A stretch of DNA of 64,000 bases from Otatea glauca. Lineage: Eukaryota; Streptophyta; Magnoliopsida; Poales; Poaceae. The notes below the pieces were generated by a model. It saw only the letters and a list, made by a program, of their open reading frames with translations. It had not been told where the DNA came from and did no database searches. Below are positions 11,317 through 22,416 of this stretch, piece after piece. The stretch's first letter is position 1. Each line of letters begins with the position of its first letter. The stretch covers positions 20,173,336 to 20,237,335 of the forward strand of contig CM070722.1 in assembly GCA_036346275.1 (NCBI GenBank), written 5' to 3'. The position numbers and the translations under genes were made by a program.

Positions 11317-12120
11317 TCACGAAAGGTCGTAAGGGCTCACGACTCCAAACTCACTCCTCAAGGCAACAAATCTGGAGCTATCCAAAGGCTTGGTGAAGAT
11401 ATCAGCTAACTGAAGGTCACTCTCTACGAACTGAAGCGCGATATCTCCCTTCTCCACATGGTCTCTAAGGAAGTGATATCTAATGTCAATATGCTTGGTC
11501 CTGGATTGTTGCCCTGGGTTTTTAGCAATGCAAATAGCAGAAGTGTTGTCACAGAAAAGTGGCACACTCTCTATTTTTAACCCAAAGTCCCGCAAGGTCG
11601 ATCTCATCCAGAGCACCTAGCTACAACAACTGGCTGCAGCAACATACTCGGCCTCAGCGGTGGACTGTGCAACTCCAGACTGCTTCCTAGATAACCAAGA
11701 AACAAGAGAAGTGCCAATGAATTGGCAAGTGCCAGAAGTGCTCTTCCAATCTATCCTACAGCTAGCAAAGTCGGCATCGGAAAAGGCTCGAAGGGACAGA
11801 CAAGAAGAAGAAGAATACCAAATACCATAATCAGTGGTAGCACGAAGGTACCTGAAGATGCGCTTGACCGCCTGGCGGTGAGAGGCACGAGGAGAAGCCT
11901 GAAATTGAGCGCACAGACACACAACGAAATGTATGTTCGTCCTCGAAGCAGTAAGGTACAAGAGGGAGCCAATCATGCTTCGAAACTCCTTTTGATCAGC
12001 AGGCTCACCATCCTCATCCGGCTCAAGGACAGCAGTGGCAGCCATAGGAGTCATCACCGGCTTCCCATCAGACATATCGAAACGTCTCAGGAGGTCTCGG
12101 GTATACTTGCCTTGACGCAA
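11317..12120 (-). pseudogene. Element B RNase H and pol C-terminus
   Basis: Two minus-strand pieces, 11617-12120 and 11317-11616, separated by an in-frame TAG at the SCCSQ position, encode the Copia RNase H. Visible blocks: FSDADFASCRIDWKSTSG, the AEAEYVAA block with its catalytic glutamates, FCDNTSAICIAKNP with its aspartate, and the QSRTKHIDIRYHFLRDHV and QLADIFTKPLD tail. It would remove element RNA after first-strand synthesis. A frameshift at about 12110 separates it from the RT. The tail aligns with the short remnant of element A at 4130-4212. Confidence 0.85.
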
Positions 12121-13058
12121 AAAATACCCTCCCGAGTCTGCTTGATTTGGAAGCCATGAAAGTAGCTCAACTCGCCCATCATACTCATCTCAAACTCTGT
12201 GCTCATCACCTCAGAAAACTGAGACACAAGCAAATGAGATGAGCCACCAAAAATGATATCATCCACATAGATCTGGACGAGAAGAAAATATGACTCATGG
12301 TGTTTGATGAACAGAGTATTATATACTATGCCCATCTTGAAGTCATGGCTGAGAAGATAAGACTTGAGCCTCTTATACCATGCTTTGGGGGCCTGCTTGA
12401 GTCCATACAGAGCTTTGGAAAGCTTGTATACATGACTCGGAAACTTAGGGTTCTCAAATGCTGGAGGTTGTTTGACATAAACCTCTTCCTCAATATAGCC
12501 ATTGAGGAATGCACTCTTGACATCCATTTGATAGAGCTTGAAGCCCCGGAAAGCAGAGAATGCAAGCAGGATCCTGATAGCCTCTAGTCTAGCTACAGGG
12601 GCAAAGGTCTCCTCAAAGTCAAGACCCTCAACCTGAGAAAAGCCCTGTACAACTAGCCTAGCCTTGTTGCGAATGGCAACCCCATCCTCACTCTGCTTGT
12701 TTTTGCACACCCACTTAGTCCCAATGACATTATGACCAGATGGACGTTCTACAAGCTGCCATACTTTGTTCCTCTCAAAGTTTTCAAGTTTCTCATGCAT
12801 AGCATTAGTCCAAGACTCGTCAGATAATGCATGAGTCACATCCTTCGGCTCAAACGAGGCAACAAAGGCAAAGTGAAAGCATAAACTGGACAAACCTGAT
12901 TTTGAGCGAGTGACCCGCTCAAACAGATCGCCGATGATCTGATCAGGTGGATGAGAATGTTCAATATGACAGGGAGGTTCATAAGCAGAAGTGGCATCTA
13001 CCTCATGCATAGAAGAGGTAGGAGCAGAGCCACTAGCTGCATGAGAGTTAGAAGGCAA
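12087..13058 (-). pseudogene. Element B reverse transcriptase
   Basis: The 323-codon frame has the Copia RT signature blocks in order: GTKWVCKNKQ, QGFSQVEGLDFEETFAPVAR, YQMDVKSAFLNG with the first catalytic aspartate, LYGLKQAPKAWY, and YVDDIIFGG. The N-terminal part is the usual linker after integrase. A TAA at about 13070 breaks it from the integrase C-terminus, and a frameshift near 12110 puts the last residues out of register, so this polymerase domain is complete but not joined to its neighbours. Confidence 0.88.
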
Positions 13059-13070
13059 GGGCTGGCCTTC

Positions 13071-13613
13071 CTAAGGTGCAGAAATGGAAACAGGAGGCAC
13101 CTCAGGTGTAGAGGGGACTGGATCAGGTGGAACACTATCATCTCCATCATCCTCATCCTCTACAAAGATGGTCTCGAAGGAAGAAGAAGAAGAGCCTAAA
13201 ATGTCAGGTCTAGCTCCTGGGCTAGCCTCATCAAAGGTCACTTCATAGGTCTCTATGATTCTATGCGCATCGCAACTCCAGGCCCTATAGCAACGAGAAG
13301 AAGTCAAATAACCCAGAAAGATACCATCAGAAGAACGAGACTCAAACTTATCCAGGTTACCAGACGTCAAAATAAAAGACTTGCAAACAAACACACGAAA
13401 ATGAGAAACACAGGGCTTTCGCCCATACCTCAACTCGTAAGAAGTGCGGTGCAAATGTGCTCTCAAGAATACATGATTAGAAACATGGCAAGCAGTTGCT
13501 ATAGCCTCAACTCAAAACTTCCTAAGAGTACTGTACTCGTCAAGCATCGTCCTAGCCATCTCTACCAGGGTCCTGTTCTTTCTTTCCATTGCTCCATTTT
13601 GCTGAAGGACATA
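13071..13613 (-). pseudogene. Element B integrase, C-terminal part
   Basis: From 13613 downward the minus strand reads SPYV.QQNGAMERKNRT, containing the catalytic glutamate of the D,D-35-E triad, then the C-terminal domain with a YELRYGRKP..HFRVF block (13071-13466). A TGA replaces a conserved tryptophan codon near 13518 (LRKF stop VEAIATACH). The N-terminal half lies at 14519-14776; the two were separated by the inserted fragment at 13614-14518. Confidence 0.8.
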
Positions 13614-14518
13614 GGGAGAGGTGATGATGACATAACTCTTATGGATACAACTTTAACTCTTGGTCCAATAACACGAGCCCGAGCAAGACAACTCAATTAT
13701 AAGGTGAGCTCGTTCTTAGGTGATAATACTTGTTCTAATGAGAATATGCTACTGCATAATTTTCCTTGTGATGTGTTGTTACTTAGGAGTATGGGAGAGG
13801 AGATGTTAACTCAAGGATACCTCATACACAACTTGAACATCTACAAGCCACGTTCAACTAAAGTACAAGCCCAATTGATGCCGCCCGTGCACTTCAATTC
13901 GGACTACAACTTGCCTCGGAGTTAGCCTGACAGCGCCGGACTAAAAAGGCCATAACTTCCTCATACGAAGTCCGTTTAGGCTGAGCCACCACTCGTTGGA
14001 AAGCTTATTCCAGACCTATCTATTGCACACAAGCCCACCTCCATATTCATTCGGGAAGGCCTCCAAATCAACACAAAAAGTTGCTGATGTTGATGACTTC
14101 GAATCAGAACCGTTGATTGATCACTTTTTTAAAATTGCCCTTATATATACTTAGCCACCGCTACTTTTAGGGTTAGGTTATTTGCTAAGTTTGTTCCCCA
14201 CATGTGTGAAACACTTGTTCATCGGAGTAGTGTCACAAGAACTGGTTTGGTGAAAGAGATAACCTCAACTTTGATCGTTTGAATTGTCAGATGGTTTCCT
14301 TTCTCGTTCTTGCTCGTTTCTTCTACTGCGTGTAGGAATTAACCTTCGTGGTTAGGTCATCCGGGCATGAGCACGGTTGATAACGACATGTGCATGGGTG
14401 TAGCGATTGCAAGGATTCAATCTTCGCTGATTGGAAGCCCTTGGAACATGAACGTCTCCGTTCCGCAAAAGTAGAACCTATCGGAAGATCGGGCCGTTGG
14501 CGCATCAAGTGGTATCAG
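13614..14518 (+). mobile_element. Retroelement fragment inserted in B's integrase gene
   Basis: The integrase reading frame is lost for about 0.9 kb and resumes on both sides. The inserted plus-strand DNA holds a short ORF (13641-13925) and then non-coding sequence with a TATATATA stretch near 14142, ending ..GGCGCATCAAGTGGTATCAGAT. TGGTATCAGA is an initiator-Met-type primer site motif. This arrangement suggests a piece of a small LTR element (3' coding end, LTR, start of primer site). Exact edges and a clean TSD were not resolved. Confidence 0.55.
13641..13925 (+). pseudogene. Short ORF of the inserted retroelement fragment
   Basis: A 94-codon plus-strand frame starts MDTTLTLGPITRARARQLN and ends DYNLPRS before TAG. 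The GPITRARARQLN stretch recurs at the C-terminal end of Gypsy polyproteins and in small non-autonomous elements of grasses; that link is from memory of the families, not from a search. Function is unknown. It lies on the strand opposite to the interrupted integrase and stands alone without RT or integrase. Confidence 0.45.
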
Positions 14519-14776
14519 ATGCTCTAAACCAGACTCCATACAGAAACTCTCAAAATAAGAGTTCTTGAACTCCGTGCCATTGTCACTGCGTATAGCTCGT
14601 AGGGCACCAGAGAGTTCAAAAGACAACCTATGAACCAAACCCCTAAAATGGGTAAAAGTCTCATCCTTCGAGGACATGAAAAACACCCAAGTGTACCTTG
14701 AAAAATCATCGACTATGACAAGAACATACCACTTCCCACCCACTGACTGCACTCTAGCTGGACCAGCAGTGTCCAT
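14519..14776 (-). pseudogene. Element B integrase, core N-terminal part
   Basis: The minus strand encodes the start of the integrase catalytic core: MDTAGPARVQSVGGKWYVLV with the first aspartate, VIVDDFSRYTWVFF, and IRSDNGTEF with the second aspartate. It breaks off after SGLEHL at the insertion. Codons read downstream of 14519 on this frame belong to the inserted DNA. The GAG-pre-integrase region lies just upstream, separated by a stop near 14785. Confidence 0.82.
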
Positions 14777-14785
14777 ATGTAAAAG

Positions 14786-15472
14786 CTATCCTGGTGCATC
14801 AGTCATCACAACGGTGACTGGTGGATGAGAAGCAGTAACCATCTTGCCATGTCGGCAAGGAGAGCAAACTAAGTTTTTGACCATCTTGAGTTTGGGCAAA
14901 CCACGAATGAGATCATGGCTGCTGACTCGGGTCAAATGATCAAAACCAATGTGACCAAGTCTCCTATGCCAGAAGGAGAGATCACGGGACTCTGAAGCAA
15001 TCAGACAACGAAGAGAGTCTCTAGAAGAAGCAGAAAAATCAGCACAAAAGACTCTCCCATATCTAGAAATCCCACAAACTAACCTTCCTGAAGAATTGAG
15101 GATTCTACAGGCGCTACTCTTGAAACTCACCTCAAAAGAGTCATCAATAAGCTGAGAAACAAAAAGCAAATTATATTGCAGCTTACTCACTAAGACAACA
15201 TCTTTAAGAATGAAATTGTCATTAATGCAGATGGTACCTTTAGCAATGACTCTACCTGAAGAAGCATCCCCGAAAGTGATCAACTCATCACCGGGAGCTC
15301 GGACTAGGGAAGAGAACCATCGAGAATCTCCGGTCATATGACGAGAACAACCGGAGTCGACAATCCAAACATCTCCCTTCCCTATCCGACGAACCTGATC
15401 AAGACACAAGAGAGAAAGATGACTCAGTACTGGGATAGAGTGAAGACTTGGGAACCCAATACCGAACCACAT
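14786..15472 (-). pseudogene. Element B protease and GAG-pre-integrase zinc region
   Basis: The 228-codon frame has the Copia protease motif DVWIVDSGCSRHMTG (catalytic DSG) near residue 35 and, after a spacer, the integrase zinc-binding region: FWHRRLGHIGFDHL supplies the two histidines and LVCSPCRHGK the two cysteines. It would process the polyprotein and bind viral DNA ends. The frame is open throughout but truncated by stops at both ends relative to the polyprotein. Confidence 0.85.
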
Positions 15473-15553
15473 GACGCCTCAGAGTACCAGCCACAAAAGA
15501 AGACTGGACTCGAGTGTCTCTTTGATGTTTAATCCTAACAAGATCAGTAGCAA

Positions 15554-16137
15554 CTATAGTAGATGATCTAGGAGCTGAAACTGGGTTGGCCTGCCGTGAT
15601 GCACAGGCTGGACCACCCCAGTGAGGCTGTCTAAAACTCCTACTAGAAAATACCTCACGCCGCTGATATCTACCTCGATGAGAAAAATGAGGAATATCAA
15701 GAGGACGACGGTAAGACTGACCACGAGCAGCTCTAGGACTAAAACTCGAAGAAACAACATAAAAACCAAGTCCTGCACGCTGCCCAAAAACAGACGACTC
15801 TCTAACCTGTCTAGAAGCAGTGTGTACCTTAGGAGCACTCAGAGTCAGGGGATGACCCTGAATACCCCTAAGAGCAGCAACACGCTCACACCGAGTGTTC
15901 TTGGCAACTAAAACAGAAATCTACTAGGTGACCATCCTTCTTACAGATGGTGCATATGTACTTCGCCTTGCTAGAGGCAGAAGCTATAGGAGTAACACCC
16001 TTCTGGTCAGAAGTCTTATGGACAACCCCAGCAGACCTAAACACAGTGGTACTCATCCTGGGAGCTACCACAATCTCAGCACTCTTGGAGCCACGCACAA
16101 TGGTGGGAGGATGCGCCCGATCATGCTCCAAGGGATC
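15554..16137 (-). pseudogene. Element B gag C-terminus with second zinc knuckle
   Basis: Minus-strand pieces 15886-16131 and 15554-15838 carry the zone between gag and protease. The sequence CTICKKDGHLVDFC is an intact CCHC knuckle (C-X2-C-X4-H-X4-C). Upstream is a low-complexity linker, downstream an arginine/serine-rich stretch. A stop near 16149 separates it from the coiled-coil piece. The domain would bind RNA during packaging. Confidence 0.75.
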
Positions 16138-16149
16138 AAATCCTAGACC

Positions 16150-16998
16150 TTAATTAAATCTACTAATCTTGGATTGGTCTAGAATAAGATTGAGCTTCTT
16201 CTTGCCTCCTACAAACTTCTCTAGAGTGCACATGAGATACTCACAATCTCGAAAGAAAGAGGCACATGAAGAACAGGGAAGAGAGGAAGAAGAAGAACCA
16301 GAAAGAGAAGCTCTCTCAACACGTGCATTTTTCTCCCTCAGCACGGCTACCTCAATCTTGAGGGCCTCACAAGAAACGCAAGACGCATCTCTAATCCTAT
16401 GGGCTTGGTCTTCTAACTTCTTCCTAAGTTCGACTTGGATTTTATCCAAGTCCCCCTCGATCACATTACATCGCAAGCAACTTTCTTGTGATTTCGCTAG
16501 TAAGTCCTTAGCAAGATTAGCACACTTGACATTTAGAGATTCATTGTCAAGTTTTAGTTGCCTACAGCCCTCACATGAGCTGACTTGGTCCTTAGAAGCA
16601 TGTATTTCAAGTTCATCGTTTCTAGAAAAAGCTTCCTAAGGTGATCGCTCATGGCATCAATTTCAGCAAGCAATTTAGGGCAATTAGAACATGACGGAGT
16701 AGAGTGAGCATAAAGAAAACTAGCATCTAGTGGAATAGCATCAATAGAATCATCGCTAGCATTCTTCAACCTAAGATTATCTAGTTCATATAACACACTA
16801 TCATGCATAGTCCTTAGGTTCTCCAACTCCACAAGAAGTGCATCACACAAAGAACAGTCATCAGTGACTTGAGAAGGAGAAGATCTAAGAGAAGCTAACT
16901 CTCGAGTCAAGGTACCTACTTCCTTCTCTAGCTCCACACACCTAGCTCTATCTCTAGCATGAAATTTTCCTAATTTGCAGAAAGCTTCATTGAGCTAG
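16150..16998 (-). pseudogene. Element B gag coiled-coil region
   Basis: Two pieces, 16554-16998 and 16150-16476, encode heptad-rich sequence (ELEKEVGTLTRELASLRSS; LRKKLEDQAHRIRDASC) with paired-cysteine motifs CSLC, CSNC and CVSC. Long coiled coils between the gag core and protease are usual in SIRE/Maximus elements. The TAG at the YD stop L position straddles the insertion point of solo LTR F: without F the frame continues from 21171 into 16998 apart from that one stop codon. Confidence 0.75.
16994..16998. other. Target-site duplication of solo LTR F, left copy
   Basis: GCTAG here and GCTAG at 21170-21174 flank the LTR exactly. Confidence 0.88.
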
Positions 16999-19900
16999 TG
17001 TAACAGCCCAAAATTCAATAAAATAAGAAATACAATATTAAAATATTCATATGATTTATTTTTATGTTTTCTGATTTTTCCCGAATTAAAGAAAATTCTT
17101 TTGTCCTTTTCTTATTAAAAGAAATCCAAATTCTCAATATAGTAAAAAGGTAAAAGACAAAAGGTAAAAACCAAAAGTCAGTAAAAATTCTTAAAAATCT
17201 CAGAATCTTATTTTTTCTACTTGCTCTGATTTGCCATTATTAAAATAAAATAAAAAGACAAAATAATCATGAGGAGACAAGTGAAAATCTGAACCAAAAG
17301 ATTTGTTCAGGATATTTCTTACCTTAACTAGAGTTAAAATTTTAACCATGCTGACATATTAACCTAACCCAACCCTGCTAAAAATATAAATAATTTATCT
17401 CTTAATTTAGTAATTTTAGAAATTCAAAAACATTCAATAAGAAAAGATGAAAAATGCAATGTCAGAATTATAATAAATAAAATATCAAATATAAAATTAT
17501 GAAAATTTTAAAGAAAGTATAAAATTTTAATACTAATTCTTTAAAAAAGTTTCATAAAATTTTAAATTCATTTTAACCCTCAATTAAATAAAATATAGAA
17601 TCAGTTAAAGTCTTCAATAGTACAATGTCAGATTTTTAATAATATTTTTACTCATCATATTTATCTGAAACTTTTAATAGACCTTAATATTTACCTTCCC
17701 GACCTCTATAAAAAGTTTTATAAAATCCTGACTTCATCTTTTAGCCTAAACTTTTGGATTTACCCTGAGCTGTCCAGAATTATCCTAGGTTTTCGCTTTT
17801 GTCTCGCTGACGTGTGGGCCCGTGTGGACAGCTGTCCCCTGCGACCGACTTCTTTTCTCTCGCTGACCGCCCGGACCCACCTATCAACTTCGTCTCTTCC
17901 GTTCCTTCCCGTTTTCTCTCAAGTCTCGCTCTGCTCTCTCACCGAGTCAGTGCCGCCTCTCACGCCGCAGCACTTCGCCCGAGGCCGCTAGCACGTCGCC
18001 CTGGACACGCCGCAGTGCCTCGGCCTCCGTGCTCTCTCTCCCCGAGCCAGAATAGTCGTGAAAACGCCCGTCTGAGCCGCCGCCTTCACCTCCCCGTTCA
18101 AACACTGCACCAACAGCCTCCATCGTCTATTTAAGCGATGCCAAAATGTCGCAGGCACTCGTGCCATCTCCTGGAACCAGCAAAGTTGAGCCAATCCGCC
18201 CCAGCGCCGCTAAACACCTCTTTCTTGGCCAACTCCGGTGAAGCACCGAAAAAGGGGAGAAATTCACCTTTGCTACACCATGGTCCATTTTGCCTCGAAC
18301 CAATTCACCTGAACCACCTTTGCGCTACCAGGAACCATTTCCCGCCACTAATTCGAGCTTTCCTTCCCCAGCGAGCTCTCCCGCCGAGCTCCTTCCGCCG
18401 CCGCCGCCGTCGTAAGGTGAGAACCCCCTTCCGCTACCCATTTTCTTGATCTAAAGCCAAAAACCGAACCCTAGTGACTTGCTGATGCTCACTGCGGTGT
18501 TCATTTGCCTCGGGATGCCGTTGTTTCACCGGAACACCAGTCAGCCGTGAGCTCCGCCGCCCCTCTCCGGTGGTAGGCCGTCTCCGACCACCTCCGGCCG
18601 AAGCGACACCTCCCCTAGATGTGCACAAGCACGCTGAACGCGAAGGTGGAACCCATTCCACTTTTCCGGCGTGCTCCGCCGCCGGTGAGCTTCGCAATCG
18701 TGACCTCTGTCTTAGGTCACTGACAAGTGGGACCCCTTTGTCAGTCGCACGAGCTGCGTCGCGCCTATGCCAATCGGGCCCAGCCGTCAGACTCACACGT
18801 TGCTCTGACAGCGTGTCCCAGTAGTCAGCCGCACTGCGCGCGCATGACTCGCTGCCATCTGGGCCCGGAATGTCAGTGCCTCGGTCCGACGCAGCACAAA
18901 AAGGGAAAACGTAGTTTCCATCTGAAAGCGTACTTTCCATATTTAGTATAATTTCTAATTTTCAGATTTTACAAAACCGAATACATTCAAACTTGAATAA
19001 CTTTTGAATCATCCAACCAAATGAAGTGAAACAAATTTCTAAATTCATATAAAATCACGAAGATTCAGAATATGCAAAAATATTTTAAAATGAACTCTGT
19101 TTGAATTTCTGATATAAATTTAAATAAAGAATTTGAAATATGCCATGTGTAGAATTTCTGCAATTCAACTTCAAATTGAATGAAATAAATTTTGTTAGAC
19201 TCCATGCTCTGTTAGGAACCTGATTATGCAAAAATACTTAGGGTGTACCAAGGAAAATAATTAAAAGTATTATATAGGGTGAGAAAGTTGTCTAATGATA
19301 ACAATCCAAATAATTTCAGGATTTAGAAATTGAAAATTCAGATTCATAAAGCATATAAAAGTAGTCTCTGAAAATGATAAATAAAAGTGAATAATTCAAG
19401 AAAATAAGATTGGTAATTATTGAAACCTAATCAGAAAATGTTCATGAAACTTACAAATAAAAGTACAACAAATATGTTTGATTTATTCAGTTGCTTTTAT
19501 TTGGCTCTTATGTCTGATTCTTCGTTTTGTTGGAATTGCTATGTTATTATTATTCGACGTGTAGCATCCGACGAAACCTGTGAGTTCGACGATCAGGAAT
19601 TTGTCGTCGAGGATCATCAACAAGGCAAGCACCCTCTTTGATCATATTGATCCCAGTTTTATAAATGTTTTCATTAAATGTTTTTACTGCATACTTTACT
19701 TTTATTAAAGTCTGCTATATTTTGAGTATTGCTAGTCGTACCTATTGTCACATAGAACTTCCTTGATAAGTATGGATTTGTGAACCTTGATAACCCTAGA
19801 ATAGTTTAGACAATACATGATGTCAATTTGGGTTAATCACATTTAGTGTTATGCTTAGCCATGCTTAAATAAACATAAAACTTTGACCTGGTTAAAATGT

Positions 19901-21169
19901 TGGATATGACAATCAATGGGTATGACCTTCTTTATGGTTGGTATTTTGATAAAAATGAAAATAAAACTATGTTTTTGATGCGGGCAATTATTGGCAATAG
20001 CCGGGAGTACAAGGGACTTGTACGTAGTGTAGGGTGGAGATTATTGCCCGTGTCGGATTAAGGACCGAACTACGTGTTCGTTAAACCCAAGAATTACCGT
20101 ACAACCACAAGTGCTGGTATGGGACAGTCTTAACCTATTAAGTTGCTTAAAACTAGCTTTGCACATTGGTAGGCTGGAGTAGTACGAGCTTCTTCAGTGA
20201 CTGGTTGCTCGTAGGCGCCACACCGAGGTGTTGGGAGTCACGTTGTCGATACAACGGTGAATGCCATACTATGGATATGCTTAATCATTATTGTACAAAG
20301 GATCGTGAAAACATTTACACCATAGTACGGGTTTGACGTCACCGGGCTGGTGCAAAGTTAGGGTTAAACAATGTAACGGTTGTGTTATGATCTCCTTGCC
20401 GACACACCAAAGGAAGTGTGTTACTGGCCTGGCAAAAGAGGTTGATCATTACTTGTGGGTAAAGCTGTACAACTCTGCAGAGTGTCAAACTTTTCGAAAA
20501 GCCGTTCCCGCGGTTATGAGAATATTGGTGCGCCAGCACTAGTTAGCTGTTTTTATTTTCATAAAACTTGGAATTTCTACCTGGGACTGGTAGGGTTGGA
20601 TGATGGACATGGTCATGATACCCAAGTACCTGAGATTTATTTATGCTTATATTCTGTTACTCCCATTATTAAGCTGCTTTTACTTAAATCCCGTTTTACA
20701 ATCTATTATTCTGTATTTACATTCCAATTTAGCTTTATGCAAAGCAACCATAAGACTTTCCTTGAAATGGCCTGCATATAATAGGTTTTGCAAAAGTCTT
20801 GCGAGTACGTAAGTACTCTACTTGCCTATGTTGATATTTTTAGGTGAAGAAACAGATTTTCCCGACGATACATTTTACGACGCAGGATTCAGGGATGTGA
20901 ACGATGAATTTTACTAGGGTTCTCCTTGTCAGTTGCCTGTGGGGATTTTGGGTTAAAGGCATACTACAAGAAATATGTCTCCACTGATATGTTTTTACTT
21001 TTGGTATTGTAAGAATATTATGTACTATGCTTCCGCTGTAATAATAAAGTTGTGTATGACTGTGATATCAATTTGTATTTGTGCGTACTAGCCACTGATC
21101 ATGGGACTAGTACTGTATGCACATGGTATCCATTTTTGGTATTAATTATCAAAAAATGGGGGCCTTACA
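16999..21169 (+). mobile_element. Element F: 4.17 kb solo LTR of a Gypsy (Tekay/Del-like) element
   Basis: The block starts TGTAACAGCCCAAAATTC and ends GGGGGCCTTACA, the TGTAAC...TTACA termini seen on the other Gypsy LTRs in this window, and has a perfect 5-bp TSD. It has no gag or pol. Sequence around 20339-20545 matches, in the opposite orientation, the internal segments of LTRs L1, L2 and G1. A GC-rich island (about 17800-18900) follows AT-rich sequence and has a TATA box. Its ORFs (17814-18134, 18434-18940) are compositional, not genes. Loss of the internal region by LTR-LTR recombination is the standard explanation. Confidence 0.85.
18128..18135 (+). promoter_or_regulatory. TATA-like box of solo LTR F
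   Basis: TATTTAAG inside the GC-rich island, matching the orientation of the LTR. The G1 LTR has the same TATTTAAG in its own orientation. Confidence 0.5.
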
Positions 21170-22371
21170 GCTAGTCATAGGAGGGTACCTCGTCCGAGTC
21201 GCTATAGAGCTCGGAGTCGCTGATGCCGTTGGCATCGGCCATGAAGCACATGCCGGAGAAGTCGTCCCCGCCTATCTTCTCTTGCGGATCATCCTCGCCT
21301 TCGTCGCTCCACGTCTCCATGTCGGATAGGCTGATGTCATCGAGGGCGGCGAGGACGCGGTGGAATAGCTTCTTGTTCTTCGAGAAGTTGCCGTACTTCT
21401 TCTCACGCGCCGACTCGCGAACTGGAGGCTTGTTGTTGCAGTTCTTATCGATGTAGTCGTTCTTGCTCGAATCGCCGGCATCATTCTTGCCCTTCTCCAG
21501 CTTGGGGCAGTTCGTCTGAATGTGGTTGGGGCCACCACACTCGAAGAAGGTGATCATGCCACCTCTCTTCCTCCCTCTCACCCTCTTGTACGCATGAGAG
21601 AATTTACGAGCCAAAAGAGCAAGCTCATTTTCTGAAATTTTTTCCAGTTGGTCATCGCTTAGCTCGTAAAGGGCTGAGAGGGAGAAACCAACACAAAGAT
21701 CAAAGGAAGATCTAGTGGGATAAGTGACCAAGGCCATCGACTGAGATTTCGTCTTGCGAGAGACGACGTCGAGCTCATGAGTCTTGAGATGGGAGTAAAG
21801 CCCATCAAGAGTCAAGGTCTATAAGTCAGTAGTGTCCTTGATGATGGTCACTTTCATTTCCCAAACTTGAAGATCAAGTGCGGTCAAGAAATGTCGAGCA
21901 TTATCCGAGTCAAGGTATATGCAACTGACTGCTCGGAGGTCGCTCAAAATCTTTGTAAGCCGATGAAAGTACTCGTCAAGACTCTCACCAGCGTGTTGTT
22001 CAAACTTGTTGAACTCACGCTTGAACTGGTCCTGCCTCACGGTCTTGATTTGAGTAGTGCCCTCATGGTAAGAATCGAGAGTCACCCAAATCTCGTGAGC
22101 GGAACGGAGGTGAGAAATCCTATCATACTCACTGCGGCTAAGACCCTATATGAGAATGTTCCTTGCCTTAACGTTCGCCTCAACGTCAGCCATATTTCCG
22201 GCCATGACGTTTTCATCAGCAGGAACCTCATACGGGAGTTTAACCTTCTGCCATATCAAGAAGCCCTAGGCAGTGATGTATGACTCCATCCTCGATTTCC
22301 AAAATAGAAAATCAACTCCAGCAAAAATAAGAGGCTTGGTGGAATACTTGTCCATCTCCATGGCTCTTGAG
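21170..22371 (-). pseudogene. Element B gag N-terminal and core
   Basis: Minus-strand gag starts with an ATG near 22371 (MEMDKYSTKPLIFAG, the DUF4219-like start of Copia gag). It continues with frame breaks to 21819-22085 (UBN2-type gag core, FNKFEQHAGESLDEYFHRL) and 21171-21815. Stops occur near 22270 and at 21816. The first zinc knuckle reads FFECGGPNHIQTNC: the position of the first cysteine ligand is phenylalanine. The C-terminal end is rich in acidic residues and meets solo LTR F. Confidence 0.82.
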
Positions 22372-22402
22372 ACCGGTCAAGATCTATGGAAGAGCAGAAC
22401 CG

Positions 22403-22414
22403 GCTCTGATACCA
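22403..22414 (-). other. Primer binding site of element B
   Basis: The minus strand reads TGGTATCAGAGC two bases inside the 5' LTR, the standard complement to the 3' end of plant initiator methionine tRNA. Confidence 0.85.
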
Positions 22415-22416
22415 AT

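Noticed and set aside
17814..18940. ORFs in both strands of the GC-rich part of solo LTR F
   Set aside because: Overlapping frames on both strands, arginine/proline/serine-rich, no domains; they reflect few stops in GC-rich DNA.
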